From contig LFER01000009.1 in assembly GCA_001510135.1 (NCBI GenBank), positions 37,806-101,805 on the forward strand: a DNA stretch of 64,000 nt, in the 5' to 3' direction. Both the position numbers and the translations under genes were made by a program. Of this stretch, positions 54,064 through 63,924 are shown piece by piece. This DNA comes from Alphaproteobacteria bacterium casp-alpha6. Its GTDB lineage: Bacteria > Pseudomonadota > Alphaproteobacteria > Rhodobacterales > Rhodobacteraceae. Below the pieces are notes generated by a model that was given only the letters and a program-made list of their open reading frames with translations, was not told the DNA's origin and ran no database searches. The number at the start of each line of letters is the position of its first letter. The first letter of the stretch is position 1.

Positions 54064-54109
54064 AATCCGCAAAACCCTTAGATCACGGCTTTATGTTCAA
54101 AATAAGTGC

Positions 54110-54673
54110 CTAGGCGCGCTCAGAATATTCCATGGAATCAGTGTTGATGACGATGTCCTCGTCCTGCGCAATAAAGGGGGGCACCATCACTTTAACGCCA
54201 TTATCCAAGATCGCGGGCTTAAAGCTGTTTGCCGCAGTTTGGCCTTTCACAACAGGTTCTGTTTCTACAACTTTACATGTGACCTTTTGTGGCAGGGTGG
54301 CATTCAGCGCCTCTTCTTCGTAGAACTCCACAACAATTGTCATACCATCCTGAAGAAATGGGCGACGATCCCCAAGCAGTTCGGCAGGAAGCTGTACCTG
54401 TTCATAGGTTTCCGCATCCATGAAAATCAACATACCAGCGTCTTCGTAAAGGAACTGTTGATCTTTCTGCTCAAGGCGAACACGTTCCACCTTATCGGCG
54501 CTGCGGAAGCGTTCGTTCAGCTTCGATCCATTGCGCAAATTACGCATTTCCACCTGAGCAAAGGCCCCACCCTTCCCCGGTTTTACATGATCTACTTTTA
54601 CCGCAGCCCAAAGACCCCCGTCATGTTCTAGCACATTTCCAGGACGAATTTCATTTCCGTTAATTTTTGGCAT
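54110..54673 (-). CDS. efp: Elongation factor P
   Basis: [54 protein letters not shown]. Confidence 0.96.
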   Translation of the reverse strand: MPKINGNEIRPGNVLEHDGGLWAAVKVDHVKPGKGGAFAQVEMRNLRNGSKLNERFRSADKVERVRLEQKDQQFLYEDAGMLIFMDAETYEQVQLPAELLGDRRPFLQDGMTIVVEFYEEEALNATLPQKVTCKVVETEPVVKGQTAANSFKPAILDNGVKVMVPPFIAQDEDIVINTDSMEYSERA

Positions 54674-54776
54674 AGTTTCCTCGGGGTGTTTTTCTTGATT
54701 ATTCTCTGGGCGTGCCTATATCCATAGCAAGACTCTTTTGCAAGCAACGTCAAAACTTGGACATTTAAATATTGAT

Positions 54777-54804
54777 TTGCATAAATTGCATAGCAGATAT
54801 GCAA
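54777..54804. promoter_or_regulatory. Candidate operator: TTGCATA direct repeat plus inverted copy
   Basis: TTGCATA-AA-TTGCATA-GCAGA-TATGCAA between efp and the DUF6280 gene. Confidence 0.5.
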
Positions 54805-54886
54805 AAATGTGCTACCCGAATCAAAATTTTTAGTCCATAAGCGGCGTCACGCCTAAAGACAACTATAATAATAAAAGGACGACGAG

Positions 54887-55213
54887 ATGCGAGATTTCGT
54901 TGATGCAACCGCGTTCAACTGTGAGCAAGGCAATAGAGCCCGCAAGCTTTTTGCTGCGGTGGTTCTTGCCGCGCTTGATGATGCAATTGCTGATGACAAA
55001 AAATATGGAAATGGGCCTGAGCAGATCGCCCGTTGGGCACGTTCAAGAGACGGTCGCGAGGTTCTGTCCTGCGCGGGCATCGACCCAAATGAACGCGTTG
55101 TAGAAGGGTTGATGCTTTTTGTATCAAAAGGTGTTCGTACGTCTGTAGCCCTGTCACGGGAAGAATGTGAGCGTCGGCAAAATGCAGCTATTCAACAGGC
55201 AAAAGCAGCGTAA
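54887..55213 (+). CDS. DUF6280 family protein
   Basis: MRDFVDATAFNCEQGNRARKLFAAVVLAALDDAIAD; small protein of unknown function. Confidence 0.75.
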   Translation: MRDFVDATAFNCEQGNRARKLFAAVVLAALDDAIADDKKYGNGPEQIARWARSRDGREVLSCAGIDPNERVVEGLMLFVSKGVRTSVALSREECERRQNAAIQQAKAA

Positions 55214-55230
55214 TAAAAACATCGCTTAGT

Positions 55231-55258
55231 AAAAATGCCCGCTTTGGTGGGCATTTTT
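55231..55258. terminator. Bidirectional rho-independent terminator
   Basis: AAAAATGCCC-GCTTTGGT-GGGCATTTTT. Confidence 0.85.
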
Positions 55259-55263
55259 TGTAT

Positions 55264-55863
55264 TTATTCGCTTTTGTCCCGTGACAGTTTCGTCACGGCT
55301 GTCTCAATTTCCCTGTGCACCATACGGCGAATATTTGCAGTGATTTTTTCGCCCAAGACACCACGCAATTCGTCTCGAATAATGTCTGCAACCATTGGCC
55401 TTAGGGCCTCGTAGTCAACTGGAACAGACCGCACTGCGATTGGATCTTGATCTACTCCTGCTTCATAGGGCGCGTTATCGACGTGCTCAGATTTTTCTTC
55501 TGTAGTGTCCCCATGAAGATCACCATCAATTTCACTGAGGGCGGCATCAACAACCTCTTCCCAAGGAAGCCCTGTCACAGGCCGTCCCGCATAGTCGTCC
55601 TGTCCGGCCGTGTCGGGTTCCCAAGGGCCTTCAGTTTCTGTGATCATTTCCTCAAGTCGAGAAATTTTTTCTTCAAGAGTTTCGTTCAAAGGGGCATCAG
55701 ATACAGGTGGTTCCTCAGTAACACGCAATGACGGTGCCAAAATAAATTTTTCAGCTCCACCGACGATTACGGTTTCTGGTCCTTTCTCCTCTTCGTCAGA
55801 AACGATTTCTTTCAGAGAAGCGATAACATCCGATGCTTCAGAATTTTTGGGCGTATCATTCAT
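55264..55863 (-). CDS. Acidic protein with PopZ-like (DUF2497-like) architecture
   Basis: N-term SDVIASLKEIVSDEE similar to PopZ EEILASIRRIISED; C-term YEALRPMVADIIRDELRGVLGEKITANIRRMVHREIETAV. Confidence 0.6.
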   Translation of the reverse strand: MNDTPKNSEASDVIASLKEIVSDEEEKGPETVIVGGAEKFILAPSLRVTEEPPVSDAPLNETLEEKISRLEEMITETEGPWEPDTAGQDDYAGRPVTGLPWEEVVDAALSEIDGDLHGDTTEEKSEHVDNAPYEAGVDQDPIAVRSVPVDYEALRPMVADIIRDELRGVLGEKITANIRRMVHREIETAVTKLSRDKSE

Positions 55864-55933
55864 AAAATGCCGTGCCTTTGCTCGATTTCGCACTTCATTG
55901 GCGGTTTTCTTAACTTGCCCCAGAGCCTTCCAG

Positions 55934-57361
55934 TTATTTCGAAATCGCCCTGAGAACTTTATCCAACTGTTTACCACGTTTGCTCAGCGCTGTCGGAGCC
56001 CCTTTGACAAGGTTGTAATATTCCAGCGGATCATATTTTTGAACTGGAAGGTTTAAATCGTCTACTGTCAGCTTACCCATTTGCGCCAATAGCCTATAGG
56101 CCGCGATTTGCTCATCTGCCTCTGCAGAAATAAGGCCGGCCTGTGCATCCAACAATTCTTGTTCTGCATTTAAGACATCGAGGGTTGTTCGTGCACCAAC
56201 TTTGGCTTCTTCGCGGACCCCTTCAAATGCGACGCGGGACGCTCTTATTTGTTCCTCACTTGCTTCGCGTCCCGATCTGGCCATTTGCAAAAGCGCAAAC
56301 GCACTGCCTGCCTCCTGCTCCAGCCTCAGCCGTGTTAAATGAAGAACGGAGCGCTGTGCATCCCGACGCGCCGTAGCCTGCCGCAGCAAAGCCGGAAGCC
56401 GACCGCCAGTATAAATTGGGCCTTCAGCGGAAAGACTGACGCTGCCAGAGCGCTGGAAATCATCAGCCTCTTGATCGGTATAATTGAGCGAAGAAGACAG
56501 AGACACCGTTGGATGATAGGCTCCTTCAGCACGTTTCATGTTATATTCAGCCTGTTTTATGTCATGTTGAACAGCGATAATATCAGGATGGTTTTGCACG
56601 GCTGATTTTTTTGATGCTGCAGCAGAGTTTGGTAATTTTGGCAATCGACCCGGCGCAGTGAGACCTTTGGGTGAAGACCCGACAGTTTGCTTATAGCTCT
56701 CTTCTGCCTGAGCGCGCTCTCCTTCAGCCACTGCCAGAGCGCTTACCGAAGCTGCAAGACGCGCCTCTGCAAGTGCCACATCCGTTTTCGTCACTTCGCC
56801 GACTTCAAAGCGATCTCTGGCCGCACGCAATTCTTCTTTTATAACCCTCAAATTGTTTTGGCGCAGTGTTACGGTTTTGCGAGAGCGCAAAACTTCCATG
56901 TAAGTACTGACTGTTGACAAAAGAACCTGTTGCTCAACCCCGACCAGCGTCTGCCGTGTCGACAGCACGGCTTCTTTAGCAGCTTCCAACGCATATTTAT
57001 TTCGGCCACCGTCGTAAAGGGTAAGGCTTGCCGTTAAACCAACGCTGGCAGTATTTGCCACCGTATCGGTTTTCTGACCACCAAATCCACCAGCATCGCT
57101 CAGTGCTTGGGTTTTGCGACGCGTGATATTTGACGTCCACCCCAAAACTCCGCTCATAGCAGAGGCCGCGACAGCGACATCTTCGTCTGCAGCACGCAAT
57201 AAGGCGCGGTTTTGTTCAAGCAAACCGCTACTGTTATAGGCTTTAACCATTGCCTCTCTTAAAGTGTCTGCATTCAAAAATTGGGGAATGGTCAGAAAAA
57301 CCGCTGCCGCAAAAACAGCAGATTTATTTGCAAATGATCTTTTCTTAATCACGTCAATCAT
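55934..57361 (-). CDS. tolC: TolC-family outer membrane channel protein
   Basis: Signal peptide; coiled-coil repeats; PTVSLSSSLNYTDQ, GARTTLDVLNAEQELLDAQ. Confidence 0.93.
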   Translation of the reverse strand: MIDVIKKRSFANKSAVFAAAVFLTIPQFLNADTLREAMVKAYNSSGLLEQNRALLRAADEDVAVAASAMSGVLGWTSNITRRKTQALSDAGGFGGQKTDTVANTASVGLTASLTLYDGGRNKYALEAAKEAVLSTRQTLVGVEQQVLLSTVSTYMEVLRSRKTVTLRQNNLRVIKEELRAARDRFEVGEVTKTDVALAEARLAASVSALAVAEGERAQAEESYKQTVGSSPKGLTAPGRLPKLPNSAAASKKSAVQNHPDIIAVQHDIKQAEYNMKRAEGAYHPTVSLSSSLNYTDQEADDFQRSGSVSLSAEGPIYTGGRLPALLRQATARRDAQRSVLHLTRLRLEQEAGSAFALLQMARSGREASEEQIRASRVAFEGVREEAKVGARTTLDVLNAEQELLDAQAGLISAEADEQIAAYRLLAQMGKLTVDDLNLPVQKYDPLEYYNLVKGAPTALSKRGKQLDKVLRAISK

Positions 57362-57416
57362 CTTGAGACACCTTCGATGTTATAACGTCGCGAATGACGA
57401 ATGGTTTAGTCATTTC

Positions 57417-58070
57417 TCAAAATATAAATTCCTTTGCCTTACGGAACCCTTCGAGAAGGGGCAGAACAGCATTGAAGGCAAAGCGCCAAGTCAAACGACC
57501 ATCAAGCTTGTAGCCAATACGTGCATCTCCATGCATTCCGTTCGCAAAAATAACCCCTATGCGCCCACCATCTTTAAGTTGATCGACGATAGGTTGGGGG
57601 ATGACTTCGACAGCCCCTTGAATGAGTATAACATCGTATGGTCCGTGTTGCGCAGCGCCTTCTTGCAGCACACCTTCCAAAACACAGACATTATCAAGGC
57701 CCATTTCTTGAAAGGCTTCTTCGCTTTCACCAACGCGCGTTGCATCATCTTCAAGCGCCACCACCGCTTCGGCAAGGCGAGACAAAATTGCGGAGGAGTA
57801 TCCAAGACCTGACCCAATATCAAGTACGAGTTCATCCTGCGTAACATCTAACGCATCCAAAAGTTTGGCAAGAGTGCGAGGGTCCATAACAACCCGTCCG
57901 TTCCCGAGGGGCACGCTTTCCCCGATATAGGCGACTTCCCGTTTGTCACGGGGCACAAAAAGCTCTCTCGGTATTTTCAGCATGGCGTCCAAAACAGGAA
58001 ACTTTGTAACATCAGATGGGCGAATTTGTGTATCGACCATCACTTCGCGCAGGGTTGCAAAATCGCTCAT
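57417..58070 (-). CDS. Protein-L-isoaspartate O-methyltransferase family protein
   Basis: VMDPRTLAKLLDALDVTQDELVLDIGSGLGYSSAILSRLAEAVVALE. Confidence 0.9.
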   Translation of the reverse strand: MSDFATLREVMVDTQIRPSDVTKFPVLDAMLKIPRELFVPRDKREVAYIGESVPLGNGRVVMDPRTLAKLLDALDVTQDELVLDIGSGLGYSSAILSRLAEAVVALEDDATRVGESEEAFQEMGLDNVCVLEGVLQEGAAQHGPYDVILIQGAVEVIPQPIVDQLKDGGRIGVIFANGMHGDARIGYKLDGRLTWRFAFNAVLPLLEGFRKAKEFIF

Positions 58071-58780
58071 GATTTATCTCAGGTTATCCTTCGTTCAAGC
58101 TCCGTAGTGCCATATCTCACATCCATGAGCAACGTCAGATCGACTTGGCTTATGAATCCTTTTTCAACTTTGTTGCGTTTTTGGTCCCTAAATTTTACGC
58201 TTTGGCGGTCCCCCAGATTGTCAGAGCCAATTGCTAACAGGCGTGCAGATGTAGCTGGAAACATTGAATTAACACAAAACCAAAGGTCTAGAGTTGGAAA
58301 TAAGATCACCTAACCAGACCGAATGAAATAAAGTGATCATGGGATCCTTATCAAAAGACGGATCAGCATCATAACTCGCCCGTGGTTTTCTAATCGACGC
58401 AGAAACGAAGCAAAGACGCGAAAAATATCTCTGGGACGTCCCAAAATTCGAATCGCGCACCATCTTACATCCTGTTTTGTATTTGGCCTCAGGAGAAGTT
58501 AAGCCGTTTTAATGAACAGGTGACACTCTCACGCCAAGAAAGCAACGTGCACCAGTTTGAGAGGGTCTCTTTTTCAAATCAACTCATCCGCAACGTGCCG
58601 CCTAAAATGATAAAAAAGTGGCTGTCTTTTGGCCCAGTCGTTAGACATCTTTCAAAAAAACCCAGATCTCAAAGAAAAAAATCGCCGCCACATGCAACAT
58701 GATCGACCGACAACATTCTCATTTAACATGACAATTTTCAAACAAACCCATATTGTCACCCAAAGTCTAAGGAGAATTTT

Positions 58781-59800
58781 GTGAGAGCATTTTTTGATGA
58801 CCGTCAATGGGCGCATGACCCTAAACACTTTGTGTCGAGCGGACAACTCACCGCAAACCCTGAACAACCCAAACGAATTGAAATTCTGAGCCAAGGCGCA
58901 AAAGAGGCAAACTGTAAGTTTGAAACTCCAAAAGATTTCGGAATGGGGCCTATTTCAGATATTCACTCTCCGCGCTATCTGACGTTTCTCCAAACAGTTC
59001 ACACACGATGGCAGCGATCGGTACATAGCAAAAGCGAAGTTGTGCCCTCAATTCACCCGCTCTCACGTGGCGATAGCTACCCCGCATCAGCAATCGGTCA
59101 GGCGGGTTTTCATCAAGCTGACACGTCTTGTCCAATCGGAGCAGACACGTGGAAGTCTGCCTATTGGTCTGCCCAGTCAGCAATCAACCTTGGTGCGCAT
59201 ATGCTAGATGGGGATCAAAGCGGATATGCGCTTTGCAGACCTCCGGGACATCATGCCTTCGCAGAGGTTGCAGGGGGTTTTTGTTTTCTCAATAATTCTG
59301 CAATCCTTGCCCAATATCTCACAAAGCGTGGGGCTCGCATTGCCATCTTGGATGTCGATGTCCATCATGGAAATGGAACTCAAGGTATATTCTATGACCG
59401 TGACGATGTCTTCACAGTGTCACTGCATGCGGATCCATCGAGATTTTACCCCTTCTATTGGGGGCAGGCCAATGAGACCGGAAAAGGACGGGGCTCAGGA
59501 TTTAACCTCAACTTTCCTTTAGCGCGCAAAACAGGTGATGATGATTATCTGGTATACCTGAAAAGGGCACTGTCCCAAATCGAAACTTTTTGCCCTGATA
59601 TTATCGTTGTGGCTTTAGGTCTTGATGCAGCCGAAAGCGATCCGTTCGAAGGGTTGTCAATCACCACAAATGGGTTTTCCAGAATTGCCGCTTCAATCGC
59701 CAAATTGCGAAAGCCATTGGCAGTTGTTCAGGAGGGGGGATATCTGGGGCCAGACCTTGGAATGAACCTCCGCAGCTTCCTGGAGGCGCTTGAAGACTAG
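58781..59800 (+). CDS. Histone deacetylase / acetylpolyamine amidohydrolase family protein
   Basis: CRPPGHHAFAEVAGGFCFLNNSAI, AILDVDVHHGNGTQGIFYDRDDVFTVSLH. Confidence 0.93.
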   Translation: MRAFFDDRQWAHDPKHFVSSGQLTANPEQPKRIEILSQGAKEANCKFETPKDFGMGPISDIHSPRYLTFLQTVHTRWQRSVHSKSEVVPSIHPLSRGDSYPASAIGQAGFHQADTSCPIGADTWKSAYWSAQSAINLGAHMLDGDQSGYALCRPPGHHAFAEVAGGFCFLNNSAILAQYLTKRGARIAILDVDVHHGNGTQGIFYDRDDVFTVSLHADPSRFYPFYWGQANETGKGRGSGFNLNFPLARKTGDDDYLVYLKRALSQIETFCPDIIVVALGLDAAESDPFEGLSITTNGFSRIAASIAKLRKPLAVVQEGGYLGPDLGMNLRSFLEALED

Positions 59801-59812
59801 TTAGGATCGGTA

Positions 59813-60718
59813 TTGAGTGAAAATCAAAAAACCTTAAAGGCCATCGTGATCCTATTGGCGGGCTTATTGTGCTTTGACGTGATGATCCTTGAAGTTCGAT
59901 ATTTGTTAGCAAACTATTCAGCCCCTGAATTATCTGCCTACCGTAATGTATTTGGGATTTTGCCCAGCCTGTTGGTCATGCTTTACACAGGTGAGCTACA
60001 ATTTCAGAAAAAATCCCTCGCCCTGCGCCAATGGAAGCTTGCGTTTGTACGCGGCGCAATTGTCGCAGTGGCGCAATTGACGTTTTACAGCTCTGTAGGT
60101 TTTCTTGAGCTGGCTACAATATCGGTACTTGGTCATACCAGTGGGCTCTTCATGGTGCTTTTGTCTATTTTTCTCTTCAAAGAACGTGTTGGTAAATGGC
60201 GATGGGGTGCTCTGATCATCGGGTTCTGGGGAGCAATTTTAATCATCCAACCGGGTAGCGAAACCTTTAGCATAAGTGCACTTTTGCCATTGGTCGCCGC
60301 ATTTAGTTATGCGCTTTATTTAGTAAGCATGCGCTATTTTGACGACGACGCACCCAACGCATTGATTTATATATATGCCTCTTTTGCATCCGGCCTTGTA
60401 GCAACAGTTTTTGCCTTCTTCAGTGGAGATATTACCCCTGTTGCCAGCCTTAAAGATGGTTCTATGATTTTGCTTATGTCCATGGCAGGCGGTACTGGAA
60501 TGTTATTGATGATGTTCGCCTACCGAACGGCGCCGGCGTCAGCATTAGCACCCTTCGGTTATTTTGCGATCATAAGCGCATTTGTTTTTGGCTGGATCTT
60601 TTTTGGTGAGTTTCCTGTTGATAAACTGTTCCCCGGCGTGCTTTTGATTATTCTTGCCGGTGCAATCATCATCTGGCGCGAACACTATGTTCGCCAAAAG
60701 CAGGCAGAGACGGTTTAA
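59813..60718 (+). CDS. DMT-family (EamA) transporter
   Basis: 10-TM EamA pattern; TTG start. Confidence 0.88.
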   Translation: MSENQKTLKAIVILLAGLLCFDVMILEVRYLLANYSAPELSAYRNVFGILPSLLVMLYTGELQFQKKSLALRQWKLAFVRGAIVAVAQLTFYSSVGFLELATISVLGHTSGLFMVLLSIFLFKERVGKWRWGALIIGFWGAILIIQPGSETFSISALLPLVAAFSYALYLVSMRYFDDDAPNALIYIYASFASGLVATVFAFFSGDITPVASLKDGSMILLMSMAGGTGMLLMMFAYRTAPASALAPFGYFAIISAFVFGWIFFGEFPVDKLFPGVLLIILAGAIIIWREHYVRQKQAETV

Positions 60719-60743
60719 ATACTGGGCATTTGGGTTGATTTGG

Positions 60744-61292
60744 TCATGGCGATATCCATTTGCCAGACCAACTATCCTCCTTTTCGAAGACGGCTCGGAA
60801 ATGTTCTGCCTTGAGTGAAAGATAGTCTATCTTTGTGACATGACATTCCACGACGACGAATTTATCCTGCGAGGATAATGTTCTGTAATCGAAGGGGCCC
60901 GAAATCACGGCGCCAGTGGCGGGATGTTTTCCATAGGCGACCTGACTTGGAGAAGGCACTTGCCGCCAAAGCGCTTGACTTTCGGCATCCTGGCGCAGGT
61001 TCACCTCGACTGACAGACGCAACTGTATGGAAACAGTTTCGTTCCAGACAAGAATTTGCGCCTTGGGATTATGCCGAAGACTACGAAATTTCAACGAGTC
61101 CGCATCCGTATGGAATTGCAAAATCTGATGTTCTGGATCCACCGAACGGAGAACCACAACACATGCTTGGGGTTGGTCGTTGGTGTCAACGGTTGCAAGC
61201 GTGATGGTGCCCGAAGCGGTCTTGGTTGTGGCTATATCCGCCAACATATCCCATGTGTGGGTGAGCAGGTCGACATAAGCGGGGTGTTCCAT
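60744..61292 (-). CDS. Pyridoxamine 5'-phosphate oxidase family (FMN-binding) protein
   Basis: GTITLATVDTNDQPQACVVVLRSVDPEHQILQFHTDADSLKFRSLRHNPKAQILVW. Confidence 0.85.
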   Translation of the reverse strand: MEHPAYVDLLTHTWDMLADIATTKTASGTITLATVDTNDQPQACVVVLRSVDPEHQILQFHTDADSLKFRSLRHNPKAQILVWNETVSIQLRLSVEVNLRQDAESQALWRQVPSPSQVAYGKHPATGAVISGPFDYRTLSSQDKFVVVECHVTKIDYLSLKAEHFRAVFEKEDSWSGKWISP

Positions 61293-61303
61293 AAAGACCT
61301 CTT

Positions 61304-62284
61304 TCAAAATAATTTATGGGCGCCAAGATCGTGATCCTGCAGTCCCGTTTCCAACACTATTTGATAAAAGGTTTCCAGCCTGTCCGATCCGAACTCCGGC
61401 GTCTTTTGGGGATTGTAGGTTTTGTTTTTTTCGTCCCAAAGCAACATCGATTCTGTTGCATAATAGTGCCCGATCCGCAGAAATTCCCGCGTATCCGCCA
61501 ATCGTTCGGAAAAAACTGAAAATGGTGCAAGAAGTCCATTAACAATTTGAAAAAACACGCTTGGAATTTTGCGCGTTTTCATCGGCTTACCAAGTAATCG
61601 AAACAAAATTTCGGCTTGTTCTTCAGAGGTTATCGCAGGTCCTGGCCCACCGATAGGGAGAACACGATTGAACCGGTCAGGATGATCAAGGCAATCACAA
61701 AGGAATTCTGCCAAATCTTCACCCGATATGGGTTTGCAGGCCGTACGATTACCGGTATCGAACATCATAAAGGCTTTTCCTCTTTTCACATTATCAATCT
61801 GACCCGCCAGCGATTTGAAATATGCTGTTGGGCGGACAATGGAATAAGGCACACCAGAAGCGATCAAGCTGTCTTCAAATGCGCGCTTCGCAAACTGAAA
61901 CTCCAGTCGCGGTTTTTGAACGCAAATCGCAGAAAGAAGAATAAAAGGTGCTGTGCTTATGTCTTGCGCGAGGCTCAGAAGGGATTGGTTGGCATCATAT
62001 TCAACTGCCCAAGCATCGCGTCGACCGCCTGTTTTACTGCCCAAACATGATACAATACTCGAGCATTCAGGAAGGCTATTTTTAAGGTCTGCAACCGCCT
62101 TGGCATCGCAAAGGTCCACAATGATTTGTTCAAAAAGCTCACTTTGTTCCTGAGCAGCCCTACGCCCCAAGCTGATCACACGATATCCCCGCGACATCAG
62201 TTCGCGTGCAACGTAACGTCCAATATATCCTGTCGTCCCGGCAAGCAGGACAGATTTACCATTAGGCATCTGTGCTGTATTCAT
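61304..62284 (-). CDS. bciA: Divinyl (proto)chlorophyllide 8-vinyl reductase, BciA type
   Basis: LLSAICVQKPRLEFQFAKRAFEDSL, YSIVRPTAYFKSLAGQIDNVKRGKAFMMF, ACKPISGEDLAEFLCDC, VLPIGGPGPAIT; plant DVR/BciA-like. Confidence 0.85.
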   Translation of the reverse strand: MNTAQMPNGKSVLLAGTTGYIGRYVARELMSRGYRVISLGRRAAQEQSELFEQIIVDLCDAKAVADLKNSLPECSSIVSCLGSKTGGRRDAWAVEYDANQSLLSLAQDISTAPFILLSAICVQKPRLEFQFAKRAFEDSLIASGVPYSIVRPTAYFKSLAGQIDNVKRGKAFMMFDTGNRTACKPISGEDLAEFLCDCLDHPDRFNRVLPIGGPGPAITSEEQAEILFRLLGKPMKTRKIPSVFFQIVNGLLAPFSVFSERLADTREFLRIGHYYATESMLLWDEKNKTYNPQKTPEFGSDRLETFYQIVLETGLQDHDLGAHKLF

Positions 62285-62385
62285 CGTGAAAGCCGTTTTG
62301 ATGGCGTCTTTATAGATGTCATTTAACCACAGTTTTCAACAGCGCGCCACCAGAGGAAGATTGGCTTGCCTCCGTGCAGTCTTAG

Positions 62386-63102
62386 CTAAATGTCATCCTT
62401 GAAATCTGAAAGATGTGTTTTCAGCAATTTGAAGGCTTCGGATTTGATCTGGGACACACGCCCCGGCGTGATGTCCAGAACTTTTGCGATTTCGTAAATG
62501 TTCAATTCTTCAACGTAATAAAGTTGCAAAACTTGAGCCTGCTGCGTGGTGAGCGTTTTTAAAGCTTTAACAAGTGCTCCGCGAAGACTTTGGCTGTCAA
62601 TGATGCGCTCTGGCTCAATTCTTGGCGCTGCAAACACCATCGAATATTCGTCATATGATTGGCTCAGGCTTTCGGAAACATTTGCCTCAAACAGACGCAT
62701 CCAACTGTAATATTCGTCCATGGACAAACGCAAGGACGTCGCGATTTCTTCGTCGGTAGGATTACGCCCGTATTCTGCCGTGAGTTCAGCACGTTTGCCA
62801 TCAATCATCTGTTTGGCTTGGACGGTTGATCGGTTCAGGTTTCCACATCGGCGAATAAGATCCAATATTGAGCCCTTAATCCGAATGCTTGCGTAACTTT
62901 CGAAAGAAGCCCCTTCAACAGCAGAATATTTCTGTGCTGCATCCACCAGTCCTTCAAGACCGGATTGCAAAAGATCGTCCAGCTCTATGAAAGTCGAGAC
63001 TCGGGAATGCATTTTGTAAGCAATTCTACGAACCAAACCCTCATGCTTGAGAACAATCCTGTTCACATCTTTGGATTGCTCCTGATACCGCTGGTTTTTC
63101 AA
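62386..63102 (-). CDS. fliA: FliA-type (sigma-28) RNA polymerase sigma factor
   Basis: VRRIAYKMHSRVSTFIELDDLLQSGLEGLVDAAQKY...EYGRNPTDEEIATSL...LQLYYVEELNIYEIAKVLDITPGRVSQIKSEAF. Confidence 0.88.
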   Translation of the reverse strand: MKNQRYQEQSKDVNRIVLKHEGLVRRIAYKMHSRVSTFIELDDLLQSGLEGLVDAAQKYSAVEGASFESYASIRIKGSILDLIRRCGNLNRSTVQAKQMIDGKRAELTAEYGRNPTDEEIATSLRLSMDEYYSWMRLFEANVSESLSQSYDEYSMVFAAPRIEPERIIDSQSLRGALVKALKTLTTQQAQVLQLYYVEELNIYEIAKVLDITPGRVSQIKSEAFKLLKTHLSDFKDDI

Positions 63103-63857
63103 TGCAAAGTCCCTTTAAACATTTCATTCATTATATTATGAGGGAACGATTGATAATTCAATTTTAATAATGATAGTGCAATACTTTGAAGACCAATCGT
63201 CTCTAATGTATTGTGATTATGTCCTTTTTTGTATTTTGGCAGATGACCAAGGAACGAGAATCGTTCCATATCAGGCGCCTCAATAAGGTTTTCAAATTGA
63301 CAATACATATCTAAAGCTTGCGATGCATGGGTTTCAGAATAAACCACAACGCCGAGCCGACAGTTTGGAAGGCGTTCAAGAGCAGATCTTGCAAAATTCA
63401 CCAAGTGGGAATTGGGCGTTACATAATTGTCCAACACCAGAACTGTATCGGTAATTGGAGCAAGGCGCGCTTCGCATAGAAAACTATCCTCAAGATCTGT
63501 ATCTATAACGATGAATTCATGAGCTTTACCTGAACCCACTTCATTGTTCTTTAAAGTGCATGACCAGTTAAAAACAGTTTTCCCTTGGTCAAGGGATGTC
63601 AGATTGTCACCGTTTATTAGACCATCTTTGACGAAATCAAAGTTTTCGCCAAATAGCTCACAAGACGATGGCGCCACGATCAAAGAGGCAAACACATAGG
63701 CCGCTTGAGATCTTTTATCCTTAATATTACGCATTTCTTTGCGATCAAGCACCTTTGCGGATCCGAAATGGACCTCCAAATGATCAACAAGTCGATGCGC
63801 TAGACGTTCTGTTTTGACCCGTTTTGTCGCGTCACAAATTGCAATGAGCTGTGTCAT
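63099..63857 (-). CDS. MinD/FlhG-like protein with degenerate P-loop
   Basis: HEFIVIDTDLEDSFLCEARLAPITDTVLVLDNYVTPNSHLVNFARSALERL resembles MinD-fold DTxxG region; 4-bp overlap with fliA. Confidence 0.5.
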   Translation of the reverse strand: MTQLIAICDATKRVKTERLAHRLVDHLEVHFGSAKVLDRKEMRNIKDKRSQAAYVFASLIVAPSSCELFGENFDFVKDGLINGDNLTSLDQGKTVFNWSCTLKNNEVGSGKAHEFIVIDTDLEDSFLCEARLAPITDTVLVLDNYVTPNSHLVNFARSALERLPNCRLGVVVYSETHASQALDMYCQFENLIEAPDMERFSFLGHLPKYKKGHNHNTLETIGLQSIALSLLKLNYQSFPHNIMNEMFKGTLH

Positions 63858-63924
63858 TTCTATCTTGCCTTCATTCGGCGTGGGGGCTTTAGGAACCCGC
63901 TGCTTCTACTGCCTCAATTCAATC

